Below are positions 8,701 through 13,785 of a stretch of 15,139 nt of DNA, piece by piece. How positions within the stretch are numbered: the first letter of the stretch is position 1; every line of letters begins with the position of its first letter. Position numbers and translations under genes: made by a program. The notes under the pieces were generated by a model. It was not told where the DNA came from, ran no database searches, and was given only the letters and a program-made list of their open reading frames with translations. The DNA is taken from contig DASVCZ010000027.1 of assembly GCA_036381335.1 (NCBI GenBank), positions 1 through 15,139 on the forward strand, written 5' to 3'. This stretch comes from DASVCZ01 sp036381335. GTDB lineage: Bacteria; Patescibacteriota; Microgenomatia; UBA1400; PJMF01.

Positions 8701-9218
8701 CTAAGTCCATCGGTGATTTGGATCATACTATTCATCAAGACCAAACTTTCTTATTTGGTGGCGTTATTACTCGACTCAGACAAGTTGTTACTAAAACGTC
8801 AGGCAAACCGATGGCCTTTGGCCTACTAGAGGATGCGACCGGCAAGTTAGAATTCGTCGCCTTTCCTCAAGCCTTTGAAAAGTACGGAACCTATCTTCAG
8901 CAAGATCAAGTAGTTTTAGTTAAAGCCAAAGTGGATTATCGTGACGAGGAATTAAAACTGATCGTGGAAAAGGTATCAGTGCCATCAGAAGTGGAACTAA
9001 GCCATGAGGGCTCGAGCAATCACAAAGAGATTTTCATCCCCCGCAAAACGACCAAAGAAACACTAGAAAAAGTCGGTGCCTTACTGAAATCAAAACCAGG
9101 ATCGCAGACGGTAGTCATCTTAATTCCCAACGGCGAACAGCCCAAACGGATGTTGCTGCCATATACCGTCGAGTGGAGTAAAGAATTAGAAGTAGAAGTG
9201 CAAGCGCTGCTTGCGTAA
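5760..9218 (+). CDS. dnaE: DNA polymerase III alpha subunit
   Basis: The replicative DNA polymerase, 1152 residues, close in length to the E. coli enzyme. The N-terminal PHP domain (1 to about 270) keeps the full set of metal-ligand candidates: His7, His9, Asp18, His43, Glu68, His89, Cys139, Asp207 and His209. This implies an active metal-dependent proofreading site, unlike the degenerate E. coli PHP. The palm has the catalytic aspartates in PDIDMDF (Asp401, Asp403) and Asp560 in KFDFLGLR. GPGRGSAAGSLVSY, VHAAAVII and ALYRPGPMDL are typical of the C-family palm and fingers. QDHLF (923-927) fits the internal sliding-clamp binding motif. An OB fold spans about 990-1085, followed by a short C-terminal domain. 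The gene follows gatB by 15 bases with no Shine-Dalgarno. Confidence 0.97.
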   Translation: MSSDFVHLHVHTEFSMLDGLNKIPPLVEKAKEMGMPALAVTDHGGMYGALHFYNACLKADIKPIIGLEAYLAKNSRFDKQTKMGSDQFHLTLLAQTTEGYKNLMKLVSISNLEGFSYKPRIDREVLFQHNEGIIVTTGCMASLFNRLLSDGKDEEALALFQEFKEVFPGRFYVEIQRHPAIEEMAELTKKQIAIARKLDLPLVATNDVHYLHQEDALAQDALLCVQTRKLMSDEKRMTMFNSPDFHLRSPQEMTELFHDYPEAIKNTMVIAEQCNVDIQRGQLIFPKFPLPPGETENSYLDKLVFAGLKRKFPEITPEIEERARYELGIIQSKGYSAYFLITQDFVNWAKNQGIAVGPGRGSAAGSLVSYGLNITTINPFQHELRFERFLNPSRPTPPDIDMDFADNRRDEVINYIQRKYGEDHVAHVITFGRMEARVAVRDIGRVLGLPYEDPDKIAKLIPNVPGSKVSLSEAVKTIPELTEYYKQPKFKKLIDLAKKVEGVVRHSSVHAAAVIIADKPLPEYVPIQKDSKTGKILTQYDMYVLDCNVSSDALGLIKFDFLGLRNLSIIEKALQLIKVHKNVDVDLNALPLDDKKTFELLSSGETMGVFQLESAGMRRVAKSLKPSVFSDITALVALYRPGPMDLIPTFIEGKHNPDKVAYPDDTLKPVLEETYGIMVYQEQVMQIFSVMAGYSLAEADEIRRAIGKKKRSVMDKNKSRFIEESVKKGYKKEVADRVWGFVEAFANYGFPKAHAASYAMIAYQTAYLKANYPVEYMTALMSVEAASHSMNSGEKIAHAIENCRKMNIKVLPPDINKSRADFTLEPHPDSLDGTAIRFGFSAIKNVGTAAIENILETQKKVGDFSSLTQFLHETDSRKVNKKVLESLIKVGSFDHFGTRASMLENLDDIRNRAGSLTSEVEGQDHLFMGIKQDTTQLQDTFAKLPEYPRQELLSFEQELLGLYLTEHPMAQALKAVSKQATKSIGDLDHTIHQDQTFLFGGVITRLRQVVTKTSGKPMAFGLLEDATGKLEFVAFPQAFEKYGTYLQQDQVVLVKAKVDYRDEELKLIVEKVSVPSEVELSHEGSSNHKEIFIPRKTTKETLEKVGALLKSKPGSQTVVILIPNGEQPKRMLLPYTVEWSKELEVEVQALLA

Positions 9219-9233
9219 TAGCCAACTCAGGCT

Positions 9234-9239
9234 TAGAAT
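9234..9239 (+). promoter_or_regulatory. -10 box of pyrG, leaderless configuration
   Basis: TAGAAT (five of six consensus positions) ends eight bases before the pyrG ATG at 9248. The 29-base dnaE-pyrG gap has no Shine-Dalgarno. The box supports the 9248 start and therefore a short N-terminal extension on the protein. Confidence 0.5.
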
Positions 9240-9247
9240 GTATTTCC

Positions 9248-10945
9248 ATGGTGTTCCATGGGTTTTCCCGAACTTCTCCAGCTCCTAAAACTAAGTACGT
9301 CTTTGTGTCGGGCGGCGTTTTGTCAGGCCTGGGTAAAGGCATTACCGCCGCTTCTTTAGGTGTGCTGCTCAAAAGTCATGGCTACTCCGTCACCAACATT
9401 AAATGCGAAAATTACCTCAATTTGGACTCCGGCAATATTAACCCGGTTGAACATGGTGACGTCTTCCTGTGTGAAGATGGCTTAGAAGCCGACCTCGATC
9501 TGGGTTCCTACGAGCGTTTCCTGGGGGAAGAAGTCGGGCATAAAAACTTCACCACCATGGGCCAGGTCTACTCCAAGGTGATTGATGACACCCGTAACCT
9601 CCGCTTTAACGGCGCCACCGTCGATGCCATTCCTTACGTCCCCGAAGAAGTCATCCGCCGCATTGACGAGGCGGCCAAGGGTTTTGACATTATCCTGATT
9701 GAACTGGGTGGCACGGCCGGTGAGTACCAGAACGCCATCTACTACGAAACCTACCGGATTTTAAAACTACGTCAGCCTAATGACGTGGTTCATATCCATG
9801 TCACCTACTTTCCCAACCCAAGTCACATTAACGAGTTGAAATCCAAACCGACGCAGCTCTCAGTCCGGCTCCTCAACACCATGGGCATCCAGCCCGATTT
9901 CATCGTCGGTCGGGCGGAGCTGCCCATCGACGACAAACGCAAGGAAAAAGTCGCCTACTACTGTAACCTAGACAAAGAAGATGTCATTTCCAATCCAGAC
10001 TGTGACACCATCTACCAAATCCCTCTGATTTTCAAAGAGCAGGAGTTTGATGATAAAGTCTTAGCCAAACTGCACCTACCTGCCAAACGAGCTCAACTAG
10101 GTTCGTGGAAAAAATTAGTGGATAAAGTCCTGTCTAAAAAGAGCAAGCAGATTAGTATCGGTATCATTGCCAAGTACATCGCCACCGGTGACTACGAGCT
10201 CAAAGATTCTTACGCCTCACTCGTCGAGTCGCTCGAACACTCTGGCTGGCATCACGATATTGGTTTGGAACTGGTCTTCATTAACGCTGAGTCCCTGGAA
10301 AAGGGTCACAAAAAGGAAGTGGCGGATCTAGAGCGGGTGGACGGAATTGTGGTGCCCATTGGCTGGGGCGAGCGGGGAGTGGAAGGCAAGATTAAAGCCA
10401 TTACTTATGCGCGAGAGAAAAAAGTGCCTTACTTGGGTCTGTGTTACGGCATGCAGTTGGCTAGCGTCGAATATGCTCGTAACATCGTCGGCCTTAAAGA
10501 TGCTAATACAACTGAGGTTAATCCTTTGACTGCACATCCCATCATTCATGACATTCCCTTTGAAGAAAAATATCAGAAGATTAAGGGCAATGGGGCGAGT
10601 ATGCGGTTGGGGGCATATGACTGTATTTTGAAGAAGGGGACCTTAGCGCATAGTATTTATAGTAAGCATAATGCGTTTAAAGATAAGAGTAAGAACTTAA
10701 TTTCGGAACGGCACCGGCATCGCTATGAGTTTAATAACGAGTATCGCCAGCAGTTAGAAGACAAGGGCTTTGTCATTTCGGGAACGTCGCCTGATGACTT
10801 CTTTGTGGAAGTGATTGAGTTACCTCAAAAGGAACATCCCTTCTTTATAGCCACCCAGGCCCATCCGGAGTATAAGTCGCAGCCTTTAAAACCCCATCCG
10901 ATTTTCATTGAATACATCAGTGCGGTGATGAAGAGGAAGAAGTAA
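9248..10945 (+). CDS. pyrG: CTP synthase, divergent type
   Basis: Makes CTP from UTP, ATP and glutamine. The 565 residues comprise the synthetase domain (P-loop region SGGVLSGLGKG, 21-31; metal ligands Asp60 and Glu152; KSKPTQLSV, 198-206) and a class I glutamine amidotransferase domain with Cys399 (GLCYGMQ), His539 and Glu541. RHRHRYEFN (488-496) is the usual late motif. Several positions depart from the canonical enzyme: GEYQN (158-162) in place of GDIES in the UTP/CTP pocket, Leu for His after KPTQ, and PIGWG (370-374) in place of PGGFG at the oxyanion loop. All catalytic residues remain, so it is probably active. The first 14 residues are an extension before the usual TKYVFVSGG; the -10 box before 9248 supports it. 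An ATG at 9258 is out of frame. Confidence 0.96.
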   Translation: MVFHGFSRTSPAPKTKYVFVSGGVLSGLGKGITAASLGVLLKSHGYSVTNIKCENYLNLDSGNINPVEHGDVFLCEDGLEADLDLGSYERFLGEEVGHKNFTTMGQVYSKVIDDTRNLRFNGATVDAIPYVPEEVIRRIDEAAKGFDIILIELGGTAGEYQNAIYYETYRILKLRQPNDVVHIHVTYFPNPSHINELKSKPTQLSVRLLNTMGIQPDFIVGRAELPIDDKRKEKVAYYCNLDKEDVISNPDCDTIYQIPLIFKEQEFDDKVLAKLHLPAKRAQLGSWKKLVDKVLSKKSKQISIGIIAKYIATGDYELKDSYASLVESLEHSGWHHDIGLELVFINAESLEKGHKKEVADLERVDGIVVPIGWGERGVEGKIKAITYAREKKVPYLGLCYGMQLASVEYARNIVGLKDANTTEVNPLTAHPIIHDIPFEEKYQKIKGNGASMRLGAYDCILKKGTLAHSIYSKHNAFKDKSKNLISERHRHRYEFNNEYRQQLEDKGFVISGTSPDDFFVEVIELPQKEHPFFIATQAHPEYKSQPLKPHPIFIEYISAVMKRKK

Positions 10946-10948
10946 GAT
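10943..10948 (+). promoter_or_regulatory. -10-like box of the phosphoribosyltransferase gene, containing the pyrG stop codon
   Basis: TAAGAT begins with the TAA stop of pyrG (10943-10945) and ends five bases before the ATG at 10954. No good Shine-Dalgarno is placed before the ATG. It matches TATAAT at four of six positions, and the gap is the shortest of the set, so the call is tentative. Confidence 0.35.
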
Positions 10949-10953
10949 ACCCT

Positions 10954-11550
10954 ATGACCCAACTCACCATCCACGACCAAGCGTATGAATACTACTCCTG
11001 GGACACCCTTGGAAAAGATATCTTCAACCTCTCTAAAGCTATCATTGAATCCCACCAGAAATTTGACCGCATTATCGCCCTGGCTAAAGGCGGCTTAACC
11101 TTCTCCCGTTCCTTAGTCGATTTCCTGCAGGTCGATAACATCAGCACCATGCAAGTCGAGTTCTACACAGGCATTGGCACCACTGCCAAGACTCCTATTA
11201 TCACCCAGAGCTTGCCTGTCAGCATCCAAGGCGAAAACGTACTGGTCTTTGACGATATCGTGGACAAAGGGGAAACTATGAAGTTAGCTACTCAGTACCT
11301 GAACTACCACGGGGCTGAGAGCATCACTACTGCAGCTTTGATCAGCAAACCTTGGTCCGAGTTCAAGGTCGATTTTGCCGCCCGCCAGAGCCAAGCTTGG
11401 GTCATTTTCCCCAATGAGGTCCGAGAAACCATCGCCATTCTAACCAATTTATGGCAAGAAAAAGGTGATTCACCTCAAGTAATTAAAGATCAACTCCTCC
11501 AAATCGGCTTCACTCAAGAAGAAGTTGCAATGTTCTCTTCAGTCGAGTAG
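10954..11550 (+). CDS. Phosphoribosyltransferase, COG2236-like
   Basis: A type I phosphoribosyltransferase of 198 residues. The PRPP-binding signature is plain: VLVFDDIVDKGETM (96-109), with the adjacent acidic pair Asp100-Asp101. Upstream, RIIALAKGGLTFSRSL (39-54) is the phosphate-binding start of the fold. The C-terminal part with WVIFPNEVRETI resembles the predicted purine (xanthine/hypoxanthine/guanine) phosphoribosyltransferases of COG2236, so purine base salvage is the likely role; the base specificity cannot be read from the sequence. It sits between pyrG and rplS, eight bases after pyrG. Its stop TAG forms part of the next gene's -10 box. Confidence 0.85.
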   Translation: MTQLTIHDQAYEYYSWDTLGKDIFNLSKAIIESHQKFDRIIALAKGGLTFSRSLVDFLQVDNISTMQVEFYTGIGTTAKTPIITQSLPVSIQGENVLVFDDIVDKGETMKLATQYLNYHGAESITTAALISKPWSEFKVDFAARQSQAWVIFPNEVRETIAILTNLWQEKGDSPQVIKDQLLQIGFTQEEVAMFSSVE

Positions 11551-11553
11551 AAT
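11548..11553 (+). promoter_or_regulatory. -10 box of rplS, containing the upstream stop codon
   Basis: TAGAAT begins with the TAG stop of the phosphoribosyltransferase and ends nine bases before the rplS ATG at 11563. The stretch between them (ATACACCTT) has no Shine-Dalgarno, notable for a highly expressed ribosomal protein gene. Confidence 0.5.
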
Positions 11554-11562
11554 ATACACCTT

Positions 11563-11916
11563 ATGGCACAATCCTTTAATTACAACGATCAAGTTATTAG
11601 CACCGGCGACACAGTCCGAGTTCACCAAGAGATTAGTGAAGGGGATAAGACCCGGATCCAGGTCTATGAGGGCATTGTCATTGCCATCAAAAACGCTGGC
11701 AACGGCAAAACCTTTACCGTCCGCAAGATGGCTACTGGAGGCGTCGGAGTAGAAAAGATTTTTCCGGTGATGATGCCTTCTCTCAAGAAAATTGAAGTCA
11801 AGCGCCAAGGACAAGTCCGCCGAGCTAAGTTATACTACCTCCGTGGCAGAATCGGTAAACAAGCAACTAAAGTTAAAGAAAAGAGTGCTTTCACAGAAGC
11901 AAGAGCAACAGCATAA
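11563..11916 (+). CDS. rplS: 50S ribosomal protein L19
   Basis: Ribosomal protein L19, located at the interface of the 30S and 50S subunits. The 117 residues carry the family pattern: GDTVRVHQEISEGDKTRIQ (16-34), VYEGIVIAIKNAG, FTVRKMATGGVGVEKIFP and a lysine/arginine-rich end with RRAKLYYLRGRIGKQATKVKE. The length is normal. The gene starts 12 bases after the phosphoribosyltransferase stop, and its last 32 bases overlap the YraN-like gene in another frame. Neighbourhood with yraN is common in bacteria, although the rnhB gene often found between them is missing here. Confidence 0.97.
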   Translation: MAQSFNYNDQVISTGDTVRVHQEISEGDKTRIQVYEGIVIAIKNAGNGKTFTVRKMATGGVGVEKIFPVMMPSLKKIEVKRQGQVRRAKLYYLRGRIGKQATKVKEKSAFTEARATA

Positions 11917-12265
11917 TTTTTCCTTTGGATCTCAGGGTGAACGACAAGCGGTAGAGTTCTTAAAAAAGGAAGGCTATCAGATTCTTGACGTCAACGTGTC
12001 CTTTAACACTCAAGAAATTGACATCATCGCTCTCGATACGGAGTTAGACGAAATCGTCTTCGTTGAGGTTAAAAGCCGCTGGAGTGATGAGTACGGGCAC
12101 CCGAGTAAGGCAGTGACTAGAGAAAAGTTGAGAAACATCCAATACGTGGCTGGGGTCTACCGACAACAGCGGAAGTTGGATAAAGACTATAGATTTGATA
12201 TCATTACGGTCATCACTGATACGAGTGAGATCGAGCACTTTGAAAATGTAACTTGGCTTGGATAA
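11885..12265 (+). CDS. UPF0102 (YraN-like) family protein
   Basis: A UPF0102 family protein with a predicted restriction-endonuclease-like fold; its cellular role is not firmly established. From the GTG at 11885 the product is 126 residues, the usual family length. The family landmarks are G18-E19 at the start of the fold, LKKEGYQIL (26-34), QEIDIIA (43-49) and FVEVKSR (59-65), giving the Asp46/Glu61/Lys63 arrangement of this nuclease superfamily, then KAVTREKLRNI. The glycine normally preceding EID is glutamine. The start is uncertain: an in-frame ATG at 11792 would give 157 residues but overlap rplS by 125 bases and add unconserved sequence, so the GTG is preferred, with 32 bases of overlap. 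The gene is probably co-transcribed with rplS. Confidence 0.85.
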   Translation: MLSQKQEQQHNFSFGSQGERQAVEFLKKEGYQILDVNVSFNTQEIDIIALDTELDEIVFVEVKSRWSDEYGHPSKAVTREKLRNIQYVAGVYRQQRKLDKDYRFDIITVITDTSEIEHFENVTWLG

Positions 12266-12291
12266 TTTAAAATTTGAAATTAAAAATTATC
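12264..12291 (+). repeat. AATT repeat with exact 7-base period
   Basis: Four consecutive heptamers each begin with AATT: AATTTAA, AATTTGA, AATTAAA, AATTATC (starts at 12264, 12271, 12278 and 12285). The run begins at the YraN stop codon and ends three bases before the tRNA-like element. It may contain the promoter of the tRNA region, but no convincing -10/-35 pair stands out in it. A less regular relative fills 1161-1209. Confidence 0.6.
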
Positions 12292-12293
12292 GA

Positions 12294-12351
12294 GGCCCCA
12301 TCGTCTAGCGGTTGGCCATCCCGATTTTATCGGGACAACCGGGGTTCGATT
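12294..12351 (+). pseudogene. Chimeric tRNA-Glu pseudogene
   Basis: The first 20 bases (12294-12313) and the last 16 bases (12336-12351, CAACCGGGGTTCGATT) are identical to the intact tRNA-Glu at 12428-12499. The 22 bases between are different: the D stem is weakened (GTCT against GGCC), and the anticodon arm is replaced by a perfect hairpin, TCCCGAT-TTT-ATCGGGA (12319-12335). Identity stops abruptly at the end of the T loop: the 3' T-stem strand (TAAGA instead of CCCCG) and the acceptor 3' strand no longer pair. A loop reading of TTT as a lysine anticodon is possible but the molecule cannot fold as a tRNA. Most likely a dead partial copy; a regulatory tRNA-like transcript cannot be excluded. 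Confidence 0.8.
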
Positions 12352-12427
12352 TAAGACTTGGACGAAGCATTAACAACAAACGAAGTCTTGAAAAAAAGAC
12401 GTACATTGAAAAAATAATTGGCCATCT

Positions 12428-12499
12428 GGCCCCATCGTCTAGCGGTTAGGACACCGGGTTTTCATCCCGGCAACCGGGGTTCGATTCCCCGTGGGGTCA
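12428..12499 (+). tRNA. tRNA-Glu (TTC)
   Basis: A complete 72-base cloverleaf: acceptor GGCCCCA with TGGGGTC (one G-U pair), D stem GTCT/GGAC, anticodon stem CCGGG/CCCGG around TTTTCAT (anticodon TTC, glutamate), variable region CAAC, T stem CGGGG/CCCCG around TTCGATT, and discriminator A at 12499. The CCA end is not encoded. It follows the chimeric pseudogene by 76 bases. Glu-tRNA synthetase acting on this tRNA also supplies the misacylation route used by the GatCAB enzyme encoded upstream. Confidence 0.97.
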
Positions 12500-12612
12500 C
12501 AATACTACCTTCATCTAAGTGTTTTTAATTCTCCTACTCTTCTCAAATGCAGTACGTATATTTCCTTGCTAGAAAAGTGCGCATGTGAGCTCGTTAAAAG
12601 CTGATTCTAATG

Positions 12613-12647
12613 TATAATAGATACGTACAAAATATTTTAGTTAGGAG
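12613..12647 (+). promoter_or_regulatory. Promoter -10 box and Shine-Dalgarno of the 12657 gene
   Basis: A perfect TATAAT (12613-12618) directly preceded by TG lies 38 bases before the ATG at 12657, giving a leader of about 32 bases. AGGAG (12643-12647) is nine bases before that ATG, a normal Shine-Dalgarno. No good -35 is seen. This start is therefore of the classical leadered type, in contrast to the housekeeping genes upstream. An 8-base inverted repeat (12552-12559 and 12621-12628) flanks the -10 box. Confidence 0.6.
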
Positions 12648-12656
12648 TAGTTAAAT

Positions 12657-12926
12657 ATGAAATGGCTTGAATCATTAGGGATCCGACAAAATCCAGTCGA
12701 TACTTTTCTGAACAGTGTGATCGCTCGCTTGCTGGACGAAGTGCTACTAACAGCGGGAGAGTTCGACTGCCAGGCAGCTATAAATAAGCTGACAACTTTG
12801 AAAAATCAAGGAGAAATCACTAATGAAGAGTACTTGCTTTTTGTGGATGCGGCAGCGGCTCGGATGGCGGGCGGTGATTACACTACCTCAGAGGTATATC
12901 ACCTAGTTAAGAGCAAATTTGAGTAG
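12657..12926 (+). CDS. Small protein of unknown function, possible SHOCT-like segment
   Basis: I do not recognise this 89-residue protein with confidence. It is predicted mostly helical, soluble, with no signal peptide or membrane segment. Residues 41-60 (INKLTTLKNQGEITNEEYLL) follow the pattern of SHOCT domains: a hydrophobic helix, a Gly-x-Ile-Thr turn and a Glu-Glu-aromatic helix. SHOCT segments usually mediate oligomerisation, so an adaptor role is possible; this is an inference from pattern alone. It has its own TATAAT promoter and an AGGAG ribosome binding site. It ends nine bases from the stop codon of the convergent gene on the other strand, with no clear terminator between them. Confidence 0.7.
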   Translation: MKWLESLGIRQNPVDTFLNSVIARLLDEVLLTAGEFDCQAAINKLTTLKNQGEITNEEYLLFVDAAAARMAGGDYTTSEVYHLVKSKFE

Positions 12927-12935
12927 TCATGAGCG

Positions 12936-13337
12936 TTACCTTACCTCAAAGGTATACTTCCCTTTAGGATAATCGTAGGCAATAACCCGCACTTGCTCGC
13001 GGTTTTTGATTAATTTGACCTCAACACGCTTGCCAAATTTATCGGTGACTTCAAACTCGTCGCCTTTTTTCTTGAACTGAAACTCATTGTTTGCATACGT
13101 ATGTTTGACCTTAAAATCGTAGTTATCAAACTTGCCTTCGTTTATGATGTGATAGTCGTAGCGGTAATCCTTGAAATCAATTATTTGCCAGTCTAGACCT
13201 TTTTCCAGCACGAAAATAAACTTGTCACCAGTTTCAAAACATTTTAATTCAGCTCGGTATTGAGCACGGGAATAAGATTCGTGGTAGAGGAGAACCCAGG
13301 AGATGTAGGCGATGGCAGCCAGTTCAAAATCACGCAT
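12936..13337 (-). CDS. Hypothetical protein, second gene of a minus-strand pair
   Basis: Not recognised. The 133-residue product begins with a short helical, mildly hydrophobic stretch (MRDFELAAIAYISWVLLYH), then becomes rich in charged and aromatic residues in an alternating pattern (FKVKHTYANNEFQFKKKGDE, VTDKFGKRVEVKLIK), which suggests a mainly beta-sheet domain. The N-terminal stretch is too polar to call a signal peptide. Its ATG overlaps the stop codon of the upstream minus-strand gene by one base (TAATG), so the two are translationally coupled and probably act together. It is convergent with the 12657 gene. Confidence 0.7.
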   Translation of the reverse strand: MRDFELAAIAYISWVLLYHESYSRAQYRAELKCFETGDKFIFVLEKGLDWQIIDFKDYRYDYHIINEGKFDNYDFKVKHTYANNEFQFKKKGDEFEVTDKFGKRVEVKLIKNREQVRVIAYDYPKGKYTFEVR

Positions 13338-13678
13338 TAGTAGACCTCGTATAGTCGACCATCGACTTCGATCCCTTTATCTCTTGAAGCAACAGAGAAA
13401 CTTCCTTCTTTAGTCGATACTGTGCCATTAACAATATAGGAAAACCTCAAAACACCGCGTTCGCTGCCAAAGTTAATATCAATTTGCGAACCTGATTTAG
13501 TCGCTTGAACATTTTTACTGGCCCGATCGTCAGTGTAACTAAGCACACTACTTGAAAAAGAAACATTTCTTAACTCAACTCTGCCATCTTCGGGGGAAAT
13601 TACTAGTTTAGGTTGATCTTGTTTTCCAAAAGCGTGTAAAGCTATGGCTATAGTTCTTTTGGCTTCTTCTTTTGTCAT
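13337..13678 (-). CDS. Hypothetical protein, first gene of a minus-strand pair
   Basis: Not recognised. The 113-residue product starts with a helix (MTKEEAKRTIAIALHAF) followed by alternating polar/hydrophobic stretches (GRVELRNVSFSSSVLSY, GVLRFSYIVNGTVS) that look like a beta-rich domain. There is no signal peptide or transmembrane segment. A TATAAT box lies eight bases before the ATG with no Shine-Dalgarno, so translation is probably leaderless. Its TAA stop overlaps the start of the following gene. Both proteins combine a short N-terminal helix with a beta-rich remainder, so they may be distant relatives or partners; I cannot show homology by eye. Confidence 0.7.
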   Translation of the reverse strand: MTKEEAKRTIAIALHAFGKQDQPKLVISPEDGRVELRNVSFSSSVLSYTDDRASKNVQATKSGSQIDINFGSERGVLRFSYIVNGTVSTKEGSFSVASRDKGIEVDGRLYEVY

Positions 13679-13686
13679 ATGTGCAT

Positions 13687-13692
13687 ATTATA
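13687..13692 (-). promoter_or_regulatory. -10 box of the minus-strand hypothetical operon
   Basis: On the minus strand a perfect TATAAT ends eight bases before the ATG at 13678. No Shine-Dalgarno lies between (ATGCACAT). This repeats on the other strand the leaderless arrangement seen in the housekeeping genes. It diverges from the promoter at 13750-13777. Confidence 0.6.
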
Positions 13693-13749
13693 CCGCATCA
13701 TCCGTAAAAACGAGGTAAGAGCTTAATCATTTTAAAAGAGGGACCTAGC

Positions 13750-13777
13750 TTGCTTTTCACCAAACCTGTGATATATT
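13750..13777 (+). promoter_or_regulatory. Promoter of the 13786 gene, leaderless configuration
   Basis: TTGCTT (13750-13755) as a -35 box, a 16-base spacer, and TGATATATT (13769-13777), an extended -10 with TATATT as its hexamer. It ends eight bases before the ATG at 13786. The TTG that could be taken as an upstream start codon at 13750 is thus better explained as the -35 element. Confidence 0.6.
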
Positions 13778-13785
13778 CGTTACAT

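Noticed and set aside
9258..9260. ATG at 9258 as an alternative pyrG start
   Set aside because: It is out of frame with the PyrG protein; it arises from a short TTCCATGG repeat around the true start.
12294..12365. First tRNA-like element as a functional tRNA-Lys (TTT)
   Set aside because: The T stem and acceptor stem cannot close, and the anticodon region folds better as a 7-bp hairpin with a TTT loop.
12353..12400. Competing stems AAGACTT/AAGTCTT (12353-12359, 12383-12389) and GTCTT/AAGAC (12385-12389, 12396-12400) as an attenuator or riboswitch before tRNA-Glu
   Set aside because: The stems are short and A/T-rich, no T-run follows, and no known riboswitch pattern is present; probably chance.
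12294..12499. A tRNA interrupted by a group I intron
   Set aside because: The space between the two tRNA-like elements is far too short, and the second element is a complete tRNA by itself.
12500..12656. Rho-independent terminator after tRNA-Glu
   Set aside because: There is a T-run at about 12523-12527 but no hairpin before it.
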